Shown piece after piece: positions 18,480 to 28,535 of a stretch of DNA of 47,191 nt. A program made the position numbers and the translations under genes. Numbering within the stretch: position 1 is the stretch's first letter; each line of letters begins with the position of its first letter. The notes below the pieces were generated by a model, which was not told the origin of the DNA, did not search any database, and was given only the letters and a program-made list of their open reading frames with translations. This DNA is from an uncultured Eubacteriales bacterium (GTDB lineage: Bacteria > Bacillota > Clostridia > Christensenellales > Aristaeellaceae): positions 1-47,191 of the forward strand of contig CADASK010000016.1 of NCBI GenBank assembly GCA_902790495.1. Direction: 5' to 3'.

Positions 18480-18527
18480 AAAACCCCACAGGCATCCGGC
18501 TGTTCAACCGGATGCCTGTGGGGTTTT
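18480..18527. terminator. Perfect 20-bp bidirectional terminator
   Basis: Arms 18480-18499 and 18508-18527 pair without mismatch around an 8-nt loop. A-run and T-run flank both ends, between two convergent genes (stops at 18448 and 18552). Confidence 0.95.
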
Positions 18528-18551
18528 GCTATGCGCTCAGCGCTTGGGAAC

Positions 18552-20162
18552 TCAGTCCTTCAACGCGTTCTTGTTGATCTTGGCGGCGGCGTCCTTCACC
18601 CACTGGGCAACCTGCTCGGTGAAGTAGTTGTCCTGGGCGGTCTTGAGCAGATCGCCGGAGATCAGATCCTTCACGCTGTCCAGATCCACAGCGCCCTCGG
18701 CCACATCGGAGATGTACTTCACGATATAGTAGCCGTAGCTGCCGCGGGTCTTGTCGCTCACGTCGCCCACATTCTGCAGGCCCATGGCAGCGCTGGTGAA
18801 GTTGGTGTCAAAGTCGGAGAAGTTCTCGCACACGGCGTAGCCGTTCTCGGCGGTGGAGCCGGACTGCATGCCCGGATCCTGGCCCTTCTCGGCCATCAGG
18901 GCGTCCCAGTCAGCGCCGGAGGCCAGCTGGGCGAGAATGTCGTCCGCGGTGGCGTCGATGTGCTGATAGGCTTCCTCGGTGGCGTTGGTCACGGCGGTCT
19001 CGTACTGGGCCTTCAGGGCCTGGGCGCGGGCCAGGGCGACCACGTTGGTCTTGAGGCCTTCCTCCAGGTCGGCGGCCAGATCGTCGGAGGTTTCGGCGGT
19101 CAGCTCGTTGACGACGCTCTTGGCCTGCTCCGCGGCGGCAGCCACGGTCTCGGCGGCGGTGTCGGTCACGGCCTCGGCGGCATTCTCGGCGGTCTCAGTC
19201 ACGGCCTCGGCGGCATTCTCGGCGGTCTCAGCCACGGTCTCGGCGGCAGCGGCGGCCAGGTCGGTGGCGCTGGCGACGGTCTCGGCCACGGGGCGCACGA
19301 CCAGGTTATCCAGGCCGTTGACCACCACGGTGACGTGGCTGAGCAGGTCGTCCAGGTTCTCCACGTCGCTCAGGGAGGAGGTCAGGCTGCTGATCTCGGT
19401 GTTCAGGTCGGAGACCTTGCCGTTCAGGGTGTCCAGCACGCTCTGGTCGTCGTCGGTGAACTTGGTGAGGATCTGCTTCACCATGCGGTAGCCGGCGGGA
19501 CGATAGTACACGGTGTCACCTTTGTTCACGGCGCTGCCGTAGGCGCTGGGGTTGGAGGTGTAATTGACCTTGGCCTCCTCCACGCGCTTGTTGAACTCCG
19601 CTTCGATCTCGCTGTCGGTGGGAGGATTCACAGCCTCGATCACCTTGTTCTTCAGCTTGGTCTCGATGGCCTGCTTGGTCAGGTCTTCCTTCCGCACGCC
19701 GAAGTAGCTGTACACGGAGTCGGAGATGGCCTTGTCCAGCTCCTCGCCCTCCAGCTCGGTGTCGGCGAAGACGTAGGACTTGATCAGGTTGTAGTAGCTG
19801 TCCCACTGGCTGTCCACGTTGGCCTGTTCTTCCTCGGTCAGCGTATCGACGCCCAGCTCCTTGGCCTTGGCGTCGGTCACAATGCCCTCCACGATCTCGT
19901 TGATCACGGCGTCCTGGGCGGCGGAGACTGTCTCACTGCTCGTGATGTCGGGGGTGTAGCCATAGTTGGAGGCGTAATAGTTCTGCAGGGAGGTCAGATA
20001 GCTGCCGATCTGGCTCTGCACCTCAGATTTGGTGACGGTCTGGCCCAGCACCTCCACGATGGGGGTGGCGGCATCGATCACAGGATCCTTCTGGATCAAA
20101 GAGCAGCCGCTGAGCAGCAGCATGGCCGCCAGCATCAGGGCGAGCAAGGATTTCTTCTGCAT
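18552..20162 (-). CDS. PrsA/SurA-like lipoprotein peptidyl-prolyl isomerase with Ala-rich insertion
   Basis: This 536-aa extracytoplasmic foldase has lipobox LLSGC (C20), so it is membrane-anchored outside the cell. Residues about 35-200 are the SurA/PrsA N-terminal chaperone region. The parvulin-type rotamase domain begins with GYRMVKQILTKF (224-235), is interrupted, and resumes at about 401 (ATADDILAQLASGADWDALM), ending near 485 (GSYGYYIVKYI). The interruption of about 165 residues is Ala/Glu/Thr-rich, with 11-residue repeats (TETAENAAEAV) at 310-340. Such a domain helps exported proteins fold, plausibly the large secreted proteins encoded nearby. GGAGAG precedes the ATG. Confidence 0.85.
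   Translation of the reverse strand: MQKKSLLALMLAAMLLLSGCSLIQKDPVIDAATPIVEVLGQTVTKSEVQSQIGSYLTSLQNYYASNYGYTPDITSSETVSAAQDAVINEIVEGIVTDAKAKELGVDTLTEEEQANVDSQWDSYYNLIKSYVFADTELEGEELDKAISDSVYSYFGVRKEDLTKQAIETKLKNKVIEAVNPPTDSEIEAEFNKRVEEAKVNYTSNPSAYGSAVNKGDTVYYRPAGYRMVKQILTKFTDDDQSVLDTLNGKVSDLNTEISSLTSSLSDVENLDDLLSHVTVVVNGLDNLVVRPVAETVASATDLAAAAAETVAETAENAAEAVTETAENAAEAVTDTAAETVAAAAEQAKSVVNELTAETSDDLAADLEEGLKTNVVALARAQALKAQYETAVTNATEEAYQHIDATADDILAQLASGADWDALMAEKGQDPGMQSGSTAENGYAVCENFSDFDTNFTSAAMGLQNVGDVSDKTRGSYGYYIVKYISDVAEGAVDLDSVKDLISGDLLKTAQDNYFTEQVAQWVKDAAAKINKNALKD
19165..19230 (-). repeat. 33-bp tandem repeat inside the PrsA-like gene
   Basis: Two adjacent, essentially identical 33-bp units begin at 19165 and 19198 and are followed by a degraded third. 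In the protein they give the 11-residue unit TETAENAAEAV, the periodicity of long amphipathic helices. Confidence 0.85.
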
Positions 20163-20206
20163 AGGTCGTCTCTCCTGTTCAATTTGTTGCTAAGGGTACG
20201 CCGTCC

Positions 20207-20235
20207 ATTATAGCGCAAGACCGCCCCCGATGCAA
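20207..20235 (-). promoter_or_regulatory. Promoter of the PrsA-like gene
   Basis: TTGCAT (20235-20230), 17-bp spacer, TATAAT (20212-20207), reading leftwards, 45 bp before the start. Confidence 0.8.
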
Positions 20236-20320
20236 GGATTCAGGGCATTTTTCTGCGCCAAACGGCAATTTTCAGCCAATCATCACAGTTTTCCATCAAT
20301 CCGCCAAAACAAAAGCGGCT

Positions 20321-20376
20321 GCGAAGGGGTGCAGGGGGCGATCGCAAAGCCCCCTGCCCGCGCCCGCAGGCGCGGC
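20321..20376 (+). repeat. Dual-hairpin element, copy 5
   Basis: Hairpin A is GCAGGGGGC/GCCCCCTGC around GATCGCAAA; hairpin B is standard. It is followed without gap by an element of a second family and then by copy 6. Confidence 0.9.
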
Positions 20377-20423
20377 CCTCTCAGTCGGCTGCGCCGACAG
20401 CTCTCCCATAGGGAGAGCCAAGG
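20377..20423 (+). repeat. Second two-hairpin element, copy a
   Basis: GTCGGC-TGC-GCCGAC (20384-20398) is followed by CTCTCCC-ATA-GGGAGAG (20401-20417). A related element lies at 35890-35938 with a different but still paired first stem. Confidence 0.8.
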
Positions 20424-20442
20424 TTAAACAAGAGCGGCTGCG

Positions 20443-20499
20443 CGAAGGTTTCCAAAGGGCGATCGCAAAGCCCCCTGCCCGCGCCCGCAGGCGCGGAAC
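20443..20499 (+). repeat. Dual-hairpin element, copy 6 (mosaic, unpaired)
   Basis: The left arm is CCAAAGGGC as in copy 8, but the right arm is GCCCCCTGC as in copy 5, so the outer half of the stem no longer pairs. It is the only copy with a clearly broken stem and looks like a recombinant of two copies. It ends 8 bp from the ywlG stop. Confidence 0.85.
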
Positions 20500-20506
20500 C
20501 TATGCG

Positions 20507-21079
20507 TTACACTGAGGGTTCAGTGTAAACAGCCCTCTCCCCGCCAATCAGCGGCCACCTGCTGTACGCCATGGTCAAGTGCGCCTGCCCGAGGCTCGAA
20601 TACACGCCCCTCAGCGGCACCGCCACGGGCCGGATATGCATACCCACAAAGGTATCGCCCACATCGATGGCTGCATCCGCCTGTACAGCCTGCGCCAACA
20701 CCGGGTGCTCCAGCAGCTTCCACGCGCCCGTGGGCACGCTGCCGCCGGCCTTGGGCTGGGGGATGGCGTGCACCCGCGTCAGGCGCAGGCGCTCGAGCAC
20801 CTCCTGCTCCATCACCAGGGCGCGGTTGAGGTGCTCGCAGCACTGGAACACCGGGTGCATCCCGCGCTCAAAGCAGACCGAGATCATCGACTGGGCGATG
20901 ACCAGGCCGAAGTCCGGCACACTGCCCCGGCCGATGCGCGCGCCGGCCACCTCCGAGGTGGAGCAGCCGAGGACGATGAGGCTGTCCTGGGGCAGGCTGC
21001 CCGCGTGGATCAGCTCGTCCAGGCAGGTGTCGAGGACGCGGGAGGCTTCCTCCCTTAGTTCATCTGGAGTCATCATCAT
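20507..21079 (-). CDS. ywlG: YwlG/DUF436 family protein (TIGR01440)
   Basis: This 190-aa cytoplasmic protein starts at the first of three consecutive ATG codons, with AGGAG 6 nt before it. Recognisable family segments are LIVLGCSTSEVAGARIG, VFQCCEHLNRALVMEQE and DAAIDVGDTFVGMHIRPVAVP. Its length matches the family. The biochemical function is not established to my knowledge. It is the last gene of the minus-strand run, 38 bp after comEC. Confidence 0.9.
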   Translation of the reverse strand: MMMTPDELREEASRVLDTCLDELIHAGSLPQDSLIVLGCSTSEVAGARIGRGSVPDFGLVIAQSMISVCFERGMHPVFQCCEHLNRALVMEQEVLERLRLTRVHAIPQPKAGGSVPTGAWKLLEHPVLAQAVQADAAIDVGDTFVGMHIRPVAVPLRGVYSSLGQAHLTMAYSRWPLIGGERAVYTEPSV

Positions 21080-21117
21080 AACATCTCCTAATATTAATGA
21101 AGATTTGCGAAAGATTT

Positions 21118-23445
21118 TCATTCCCGATAGCCAGTCACCGTATAGATTCCGTTTTCGTGAAACATCACCGTGACCGCGCCGAGGGCCCGTGTGGAGTAGA
21201 TCGGTATGCTGCCTGCGCGCTCGGCCAGGGTTTCCGGCCGCCGGTCGTCTCCGCAGGAGAGCAGCATCACCTGGGGCGCGACTGCTTCCAGAAACGCCGG
21301 CGAGGTCGAGGAAGCCGAGCCGTGGTGCGCGACCTTCAGGATATCCGCCGGCAGGGCCGCGTAGGCCTCGTAGCGGCCGTCCAGATCGCCGGTCAGCAGC
21401 AGGCTCGCGCCGCCCAGCCGGGCCAGCAGGGCCAGGGAGCTCTCGTTGGCGTCCTGTCCCGGGCGCACCTTGCTCCGCTCCGGCCACACCGCCGTCAGCG
21501 AGCCGCTGGGCAGCGCCAGGGTGTCGCCCCGGGCCATGGCCTGCACTTCGGTGCCGGTGTCCGCCAGGCTGTCCAGCAGGGCCGTCAGCTCCGGCTGCAC
21601 GGCCGCCTCGCGCCCGCCGTCCGGGTAGACGCAGCGCCGCACGGGGATGCGCTCGTCCAACAGGGCCTGCACGCCGCCCACGTGGTCGCTGTGCAGGTGG
21701 GTGATGACCAGGGTGTCGACGGACAGCCGGCGCTGCCGCAGGTACTGGCTGAGGACGCGGCCGTCCTCGCCGGTGTCGATCACCACCACGGTGTCCCGGT
21801 CATGGAGCACGGCGGCGTCCGCGCTGCCCACGGAGAGCTGGATGTAATCCGTGCCCGTGTGGGGCAGGGGCACCACCGAGAGGGCCATCAGCAGACAGCC
21901 GAGGCCGATCATGGCCGCGCGCTTTCTGCGGCCCATCGCCAGGAAGACCGAGCAGCCGGCCATCAGCAGCACCCAGCCGAGGGCGGTCAGCAGGTTGGCT
22001 CGGGCCGTCCACAGGTTGCCCACCGGCAGCGCGCCGAGCAGCCGCACGCCCCGCAGGAAGAGCTCGCCCGCCGCGGCGGTGATCTGCCCGATCAGCGGCC
22101 CGACAGCGGGCACCAAGCCCAAAGCGAGATGAACCCAGCCCAGGGCGATGAAGGCCGCGGAGAAGAGGGTCACCGGCGCGCTGAGGACGACGGCCCACAG
22201 CGGCAGGCTCTGGTACCAGTACATCAGCGGCAGGGCGACGCCCGCCTGGGCCGCCGCGCCCGAGATGGTCGCCCGCTTCACCCAGCCGAGGGGGCCGGGA
22301 CGGGCGGGAAAGCGCCTCTCCAGCGCCGGCGCGACGCAGAGCAGGCCCAGCAGGGCCGCGTAGGTCATGTGGAAGCCGGCGGAGGTCAGCTGCGTGGGGA
22401 AGACGATGAGCGTGACGAGGGCCGAGAGGGCCAGCAGGTGCAGGCCATGGCCCCGGCGGTTCCGCAGGCGGCCGGTTTCACCCGCGATCAGCAGGATGGA
22501 GGCGCGGATGACCGGCGCGTGCAGGCCGGTCAGCAGGCAGTAGGCGGCGAGCACGGCGGTCTCCACCGCGAGGCGGACGCGCCTGTCCGCGCGCAGGAGC
22601 CGCAGGATGGCGGCCAGCAGTCCCGCCAGCACGCCCACGTGGAAGCCGCTGACGGACAGGATGTGGGCGATGCCGAGCCGGGAGAAGGCCGCGCGGTCGT
22701 CCTCCGGCACCAGGCTGCGCACGCCCAGCAGCATGGTGGCCGCCAGGGCCCCAGCGTCCTCGCCGAGGGCTGCGCGCAGGCGCAGGGTGAGGGTGTGCCG
22801 CAACCCCGCCGCGGCGCCCCAGAGCGAGAAGGGGCCGGGTACAGCCGTCACCGTGTCCTGGCCTCCGTAAAAGCCGAGCGGGATGCGCTGCTGCAGTAGG
22901 TATTCGCGGAAGTCGAAGCCGCCGGGATTGTCCGCGCTGTTGGGCGCGTAGAGTCTGCCCGCGGCGCTGACCCGCTGACCGGGCGTCAGGGCCTCCGGCA
23001 GGGCGTCGGTGTACATCGTCCAGTAGAGGCCGCCGCGCAGGGGCTGGCCGTTCACGGTCACGTCGCGCAGCACGGTGCGCACGTGCAGGGTGTCCGTGCC
23101 CGACACGCGCACCTCCTCGGCCACCACGCCGGTGACCTCACTGAGGCCGGTTTCCGCGTCGGTGAGGGGCGGCAGGGCCGGGTGCCAGGCGTGAAAGCCT
23201 ACCACTCCGGCAAGGCACAGGGCGGCGGCACAGAGGCTGCAGGCGCGGAGACCCTTACCCGCTGGAAACAATACGGCAACACCCAGGATGGACAGCGCCA
23301 GCGCTGCCGCCAGGGGCCAGGCCGATGCTGCGGCCCGGCTAAGCAGAAGGCCCGCCATCCAGCACAGGCAGAGGGCGGGCAGCAGGTACAGCGGGAGCAC
23401 CGTTGCGAGCGGCTTCAGCCGTGCGCGAAGGGTTTCGGGTTTCAT
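21118..23445 (-). CDS. comEC: DNA-uptake channel protein ComEC/Rec2
   Basis: This 775-aa polytopic membrane protein has a start overlapping the MBL gene stop (ATGA). The N-terminal spans and soluble domain (about 1-200, ending LLQQRIPLGFYG) are followed by the Competence channel domain, with the marker segment ILSVSGFHVGVLAGLL. The C-terminal metallo-beta-lactamase domain contains THLHSDHVGG. The length is normal and the frame is intact. The protein would move single-stranded DNA across the membrane during transformation. No comEA is seen next to it. Confidence 0.95.
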   Translation of the reverse strand: MKPETLRARLKPLATVLPLYLLPALCLCWMAGLLLSRAAASAWPLAAALALSILGVAVLFPAGKGLRACSLCAAALCLAGVVGFHAWHPALPPLTDAETGLSEVTGVVAEEVRVSGTDTLHVRTVLRDVTVNGQPLRGGLYWTMYTDALPEALTPGQRVSAAGRLYAPNSADNPGGFDFREYLLQQRIPLGFYGGQDTVTAVPGPFSLWGAAAGLRHTLTLRLRAALGEDAGALAATMLLGVRSLVPEDDRAAFSRLGIAHILSVSGFHVGVLAGLLAAILRLLRADRRVRLAVETAVLAAYCLLTGLHAPVIRASILLIAGETGRLRNRRGHGLHLLALSALVTLIVFPTQLTSAGFHMTYAALLGLLCVAPALERRFPARPGPLGWVKRATISGAAAQAGVALPLMYWYQSLPLWAVVLSAPVTLFSAAFIALGWVHLALGLVPAVGPLIGQITAAAGELFLRGVRLLGALPVGNLWTARANLLTALGWVLLMAGCSVFLAMGRRKRAAMIGLGCLLMALSVVPLPHTGTDYIQLSVGSADAAVLHDRDTVVVIDTGEDGRVLSQYLRQRRLSVDTLVITHLHSDHVGGVQALLDERIPVRRCVYPDGGREAAVQPELTALLDSLADTGTEVQAMARGDTLALPSGSLTAVWPERSKVRPGQDANESSLALLARLGGASLLLTGDLDGRYEAYAALPADILKVAHHGSASSTSPAFLEAVAPQVMLLSCGDDRRPETLAERAGSIPIYSTRALGAVTVMFHENGIYTVTGYRE

Positions 23446-24185
23446 ACGTTCCAGACCTGACCGCAGGCGGCGAGGGCCGCGCCGGGGAAGGCTTCGCGGG
23501 CCTCGCGCAGCAGCGTGGCCTCGGGCAGGGCCGGGTTCAGGTGGGTGATGACCAGCTGCCTTGCGCCGGCGCGGGCGGCCAGCTCCGCGGTCATCCGCGC
23601 GGAGAGGTGAGGCTTGCCCTCGCCCCAGGTTGCGTCGGTGAACAGGCCGTCGGCCAGCAGCAGGTCGGCGCCCTGGGCGAAGCTGTCCAGGCCGTCCACC
23701 GTGTTGGTGTCGCCGGTGTAGCACAGGGTGCGCGCGCCGTCGGTCAGTCGAAGCATCAGCGCGGGCACGGGGTGGCGGGCGGTGAAGGCGGTGAGGGTCA
23801 GCCCGCCGAGGGTCACCGTGTCCCCGGCGCGCAGGGTGTGCAGGCGGATGCCGGGGTCGGCGGCCAGGGCGGCGCGCACGGGGGAGCGCTCGTCCTCCGG
23901 GCCCCAGACGTCCAGGGTCTTGCCCGTGGCCTGCAGCCGGTAGGTCAGCGGCAGGGCGTCGCTGCAGTGGTCATAGTGCCAGTGGGAGAAGACCAGGGCG
24001 GTCAGCTCCTCCGGGGGCATTTTGGCCGTCAGCGCGGCCAGGATGCCGGTGCCCAGGTCGAGCTGCACGGCGGTGTCGCCGCAGGTGACCAGGTAGCCGG
24101 AGGTCGCCCCGCCCGGCGCGGGGAAGGGCCCATTCATCCCGAGAATGTGCAGCTTCATGGTCTGCATTGCGTCAGTCCTTTTCAT
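23442..24185 (-). CDS. MBL-fold metallohydrolase (RNase Z-like/YhfI-like)
   Basis: This 247-aa cytoplasmic hydrolase has metal-binding motif SHWHYDHCSDALP and later FTDATWGEGKPHLSA and VITHLNPALP, typical of the RNase Z/phosphodiesterase side of the metallo-beta-lactamase fold. The start at 24185 was chosen for its AGGAGG 6 nt upstream; it overlaps the previous gene by 14 bp. Later ATG codons at 24167 and 24158 are possible. The substrate is unknown. It lacks the long exosite arm of true RNase Z, so a small-molecule substrate is more likely (inference). Confidence 0.85.
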   Translation of the reverse strand: MKRTDAMQTMKLHILGMNGPFPAPGGATSGYLVTCGDTAVQLDLGTGILAALTAKMPPEELTALVFSHWHYDHCSDALPLTYRLQATGKTLDVWGPEDERSPVRAALAADPGIRLHTLRAGDTVTLGGLTLTAFTARHPVPALMLRLTDGARTLCYTGDTNTVDGLDSFAQGADLLLADGLFTDATWGEGKPHLSARMTAELAARAGARQLVITHLNPALPEATLLREAREAFPGAALAACGQVWNV

Positions 24186-25512
24186 CCTCTTCCTCCTCCG
24201 TCCCAGCGGGTTCACGATGGTTTGCCCGGCTTTTTCTGGCGGCTGTGCCCGCGCCGCCCACGGGCCGGATGCGGGGTGCCGGCGCGTCCTCCTCCATCCG
24301 CTGGAGCACGAGGCGGCTCTTGTCCCGCAGCTCGTCGGGGGCGTCCTCATCCTCGCTCAGGAAGCGCATCTGGAGGGAGAGCTCCTTCCGCTCGTCTGGA
24401 GACAGGGACGCTAGGAACCCGGGCGATTCCAGCAGCATATCGCAGAAGCCGATGAGCAGGTGATCGTTGAGCGGCTCGTCGTCTGCCCCATCGGCCTGCT
24501 CCTGCACAAAGTTCATGAATGCCAGCGCGGCCTCGTCCGCCTCCGTATGCACCTCGCGGGTGAGGGCGATGCCAGCCTTCAGGCACCAGCGGGCCAGCAG
24601 CTCCTGCGTCCGCTCGTCGGAGACCGTGATGGCCGCCGGGCGCTTCCGCTCGGCGAGCATGGCCTCCATCATCCGGTTCAGCAGGGTATCGGGGTGATGC
24701 TCGTAGTCGGGCACGGGCTCGATCTCGAGCAGCAGCTTCTTCTCGCTGTCGCGCACCGCGATGAGTGCGACCGGGAAATGCAGGCGCTCGTCTCTCTCCA
24801 CGGGCATGGGCTGGAGGATGCGCGCCAGCCGCATCGGCCAGGTGCCCCTGGGCCTGAGGGCTGTGACCCGGCTGAGCAGCCGCTCATCCCAGCTGTCTCC
24901 CGAGGGGTAGGTGACGGCCATCGGCCACGGTGTGGTGATGGCGCCGACCCGGTAGCCGTCGCCGGCGCGCTCCAGCAGGGGCCAAAGACTGTCCAGTTCC
25001 TCGAGGGACCGCAGGTGCATTTCGTCCAGATGCGCGGCCGCCCAGACCGCGGCGTCGAGGGCTTCGCCGATCAGGGCCAGCTCTGTGCCGTCGTCGGTCA
25101 GCACGGGATGGGTGTTCGCCCGGCAGCTCAGCGGCATGGCATAGTTGTGCCGGCCGGTCAGACGGAGGCCGCGCTCCCGGGCGTAGGCCAGCACCTCCTG
25201 CCGGTAGTCCTCCGGGAGGTGTTCCCTGTCTTCCAGCACGGCCTGCAGGCACTCGCTGGCGGTCATGCGGAGGATGCGCTCCACCTCGTCCACGTCCTCC
25301 GCGGCGTGCACCAGGGCGTAGGCGTCCAGCCCGGTCTGGCCGATGTAGAGGGCCAGGGCGCAGTGCTGCCCCAGCCTGCCCATGACGGAGACATAGCCGA
25401 CCCGCCCGTCCTGCAGACGCAGGGCGAAGGGCATATCCTCCCAAACCCTCTGCCAGAGCCTGGTCTTCTTGTAGGCATACGCCTTGTCCCAAAACTCGCG
25501 CAGGTCGCTCAT
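24172..25512 (-). CDS. Hypothetical protein, DUF6930/DUF7309-like
   Basis: This 446-aa soluble protein has no signal peptide or membrane span. GGAGAT precedes the ATG. The N-terminal half starts SDLREFWDKAYAYKKTRLWQ and holds VGYVSVMGRLGQHCALALYIG, which I associate with the DUF6930/DUF7309 group of uncharacterised proteins; this assignment is tentative. The tail from about residue 395 is charged and low in complexity, ending EEEEDEKD. The Glu codons of that tail double as the ribosome binding site of the next gene. No catalytic motif was recognised. Confidence 0.75.
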   Translation of the reverse strand: MSDLREFWDKAYAYKKTRLWQRVWEDMPFALRLQDGRVGYVSVMGRLGQHCALALYIGQTGLDAYALVHAAEDVDEVERILRMTASECLQAVLEDREHLPEDYRQEVLAYARERGLRLTGRHNYAMPLSCRANTHPVLTDDGTELALIGEALDAAVWAAAHLDEMHLRSLEELDSLWPLLERAGDGYRVGAITTPWPMAVTYPSGDSWDERLLSRVTALRPRGTWPMRLARILQPMPVERDERLHFPVALIAVRDSEKKLLLEIEPVPDYEHHPDTLLNRMMEAMLAERKRPAAITVSDERTQELLARWCLKAGIALTREVHTEADEAALAFMNFVQEQADGADDEPLNDHLLIGFCDMLLESPGFLASLSPDERKELSLQMRFLSEDEDAPDELRDKSRLVLQRMEEDAPAPRIRPVGGAGTAARKSRANHREPAGTEEEEDEKD

Positions 25513-25551
25513 ACGCTTATCTCCATCCTATATACAGCATGAGAGTTGGCA

Positions 25552-25609
25552 GGCGAAGGGTTGTTAGGGGCGATCGCAAAGCCCCTAACCCGCGCCCGCA
25601 GGCGCGGAA
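25552..25609 (+). repeat. Dual-hairpin element, copy 7
   Basis: Hairpin A is GTTAGGGGC/GCCCCTAAC around GATCGCAAA; hairpin B is standard. It lies between queA and the DUF gene, antisense to the operon. Confidence 0.9.
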
Positions 25610-25640
25610 TCTCTCTGAAAGAGCTAAGAAAAGTCAGGAA

Positions 25641-26708
25641 TTACAATCCTAGAATCGGATCCGGAGGAAGATGATCGTCTCTTGTGAGGAACATCGCATC
25701 GCCAAAGGAGAAGAATCGATACCTCTCCGCCACCGCCTCGCGGTAGCAGGCCAGCGCTCTCTCCCGCCCGATGAAGGCGCTCACCAGCATCAGCAGCGTC
25801 GACTGCGGCAGGTGGAAGTTGGTGATCAGCGCGTCGACCGCCTTCACCCGGACGCCTGGCTTGATGAAGATGGCGGTCTCGCCGCTGCCGGCGTGCACGG
25901 TGCCGTCGTCGTTGGCCATGGTCTCCAGGGTGCGCACGGAGGTCGTGCCCACGCAGACGATGCGCCCGCCGTTTTTCCGCACGGTGTTGAGGGTCTCGGC
26001 GGCCTCCGGCGTCACCTGGCAGAACTCGGAGTGCATCTTGTGCTCCTCCACGTCCTCCGCGGTGACCGGGCGGAAGGTGCCCAGGCCCACGTGCAGCAGC
26101 ACGGGCACGAGGATGACGCCCTTGGCGCGGATCTTCTCCAGCAGCTCCGGCGTAAAGTGCAGGCCGGCGGTGGGGGCGGCGGCGCTGCCCTCCTCCTTGG
26201 CGTAGACGGTCTGGTAGCGGCTGGGGTCGGCCAGGTGCTCGTGGATGTAGGGCGGCAGGGGCATCTCGCCCAGGCGGTCCAGCAGCTCCTCAAACACGCC
26301 TTCATAGTGGAAGCGCACCAGGCGTCCGCCGGTCTCCTCCACGTTCTCCAGCACCTCGCAGGTCAGGGCGCCGTCGCCGAAGGAGCACACGGCGCCGGGC
26401 TTCAGCCGCCGTCCGGGGCGCACCAGGGCCTCCCAGTCGGTGGCGTTGCGGCGGCGCAGCAGCAGCACCTCCACGGGCACGCCGGTGTCTTCCTTGACGC
26501 CTAGCAGGCGGGCGGGGATCACCCGGGTCTCGTTGATGACCAGGGCGTCGCCGGGGTGCAGCTCATCGATGATATCGTAAAAGTGCCGGTGGATTGGCGC
26601 GCCCTCGTGCGGGGGGATGATCATCAGCCGGCTGTGGTCGCGGGGCTCGATCGGGGTTTGGGCGATGAGCTCTTCGGGGAGTTCGTAATCGAAATCGGAA
26701 GTTTTCAT
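25641..26708 (-). CDS. queA: tRNA preQ1(34) S-adenosylmethionine ribosyltransferase-isomerase
   Basis: This 355-aa enzyme adds the epoxycyclopentane part of queuosine to tRNA using S-adenosylmethionine. It has the family start [19 protein letters not shown], then [14 protein letters not shown] and [17 protein letters not shown]. It is full length. It lies 11 bp behind ruvB, with only a distant GGAG, so translation may depend on ribosomes finishing ruvB. The ruvAB-queA order is classic in bacteria. Confidence 0.97.
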   Translation of the reverse strand: MKTSDFDYELPEELIAQTPIEPRDHSRLMIIPPHEGAPIHRHFYDIIDELHPGDALVINETRVIPARLLGVKEDTGVPVEVLLLRRRNATDWEALVRPGRRLKPGAVCSFGDGALTCEVLENVEETGGRLVRFHYEGVFEELLDRLGEMPLPPYIHEHLADPSRYQTVYAKEEGSAAAPTAGLHFTPELLEKIRAKGVILVPVLLHVGLGTFRPVTAEDVEEHKMHSEFCQVTPEAAETLNTVRKNGGRIVCVGTTSVRTLETMANDDGTVHAGSGETAIFIKPGVRVKAVDALITNFHLPQSTLLMLVSAFIGRERALACYREAVAERYRFFSFGDAMFLTRDDHLPPDPILGL

Positions 26709-26719
26709 GGTTGATATTC

Positions 26720-27772
<1,053 letters not shown>

Positions 27773-27827
27773 GGGAGTGTCTCCTTCCGGGATTTCCGTT
27801 TATATTGAAGGGAACAAAATGGCTGCC

Positions 27828-27884
27828 CGAAGGTTTCCAAAGGGCGATCGGAAAGCCCTTTGGCCGCGCCCGCAGGCGCGGAAC
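27828..27884 (+). repeat. Dual-hairpin element, copy 8
   Basis: Hairpin A is CCAAAGGGC (27837-27845)/GCCCTTTGG (27855-27863) around GATCGGAAA, the only copy with a changed loop base. Hairpin B is 27864-27881. It lies between ruvA and ruvB. Confidence 0.9.
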
Positions 27885-27895
27885 CTCTGCAGCGC

Positions 27896-28498
27896 TTACA
27901 TCTGCGTCATAGCGCGAAGAGCTAAAGAAATCAATTCCTCCGTCTGGTCCGACTGCCCCTTGACCTTCCCCAGGGCCGCGCGGGCCTCCTGCGGGGAGTA
28001 GCCCAGGGAGATCAGCGCCTCCAGGGCCAGGCTGACGCTGTCGCCCGGGGTCATCGGCACGCTGTCGCCGCCGCCGGTCACCCGGCTGATGTCCTCCTGG
28101 CGGATCTTGTCGCGCAGCTCCAGGGCGATGCGCTGGGCGGTCTTCTTGCCGATGCCCGGCGCGCGGCTCAGGGTGTTGACATCGTCCATGACGATGGCCA
28201 GCTGCAGGTCGTGCAGGCTCATGGCACCCAGCAGGCCGAGGGCGAGCTTCGGGCCGACGCCGCTGACGGCGGTCAGCCGCAGGAAGAGATCCTTCTCCTC
28301 GCGGGTGGCGAAGCCGAACAGCTCCACCGCGTCCTCGCGCACGGAGAAGTAGGTATAGCAGCGCATGGTTTCGCCCATGGCCGGGGCCTTCTGCAGGGTC
28401 TGCATGGAGCAGGTGAGCTGGTAGCCCACGCCGCCGGCGAGGAGGACCAGGGCTCCGCCGGATTTGTCGCAGACCTTGCCTTCGATGAATGCAAACAT
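27896..28498 (-). CDS. ruvA: Holliday junction DNA-binding protein RuvA
   Basis: This 200-aa protein has the RuvA start FAFIEGKVCDKSGGALVLL, two helix-hairpin-helix motifs (LFLRLTAVSGVGPKLALGLLG and LSRAPGIGKKTAQRIALEL) and the C-terminal domain III that contacts RuvB (SLGYSPQEARAALGKV). It holds the four-way junction open. GGGAG about 13 nt before the ATG is a weak ribosome binding site. Confidence 0.98.
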   Translation of the reverse strand: MFAFIEGKVCDKSGGALVLLAGGVGYQLTCSMQTLQKAPAMGETMRCYTYFSVREDAVELFGFATREEKDLFLRLTAVSGVGPKLALGLLGAMSLHDLQLAIVMDDVNTLSRAPGIGKKTAQRIALELRDKIRQEDISRVTGGGDSVPMTPGDSVSLALEALISLGYSPQEARAALGKVKGQSDQTEELISLALRAMTQM

Positions 28499-28535
28499 GG
28501 ATTCAGAAATACTCCCTTATGGTTGTGATAGCAGG

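Noticed and set aside
18480-18527. Recombination site (attC- or dif-like)
   Set aside because: The perfect stem with A/T runs between two convergent stops is fully explained as a bidirectional terminator.
18531-20213. 560-codon plus-strand open frame opposite the PrsA-like gene
   Set aside because: Its His/Gly/Val-rich low-complexity translation is the mirror of the Ala/Glu codons of the real gene, which has lipobox, promoter and ribosome binding site.
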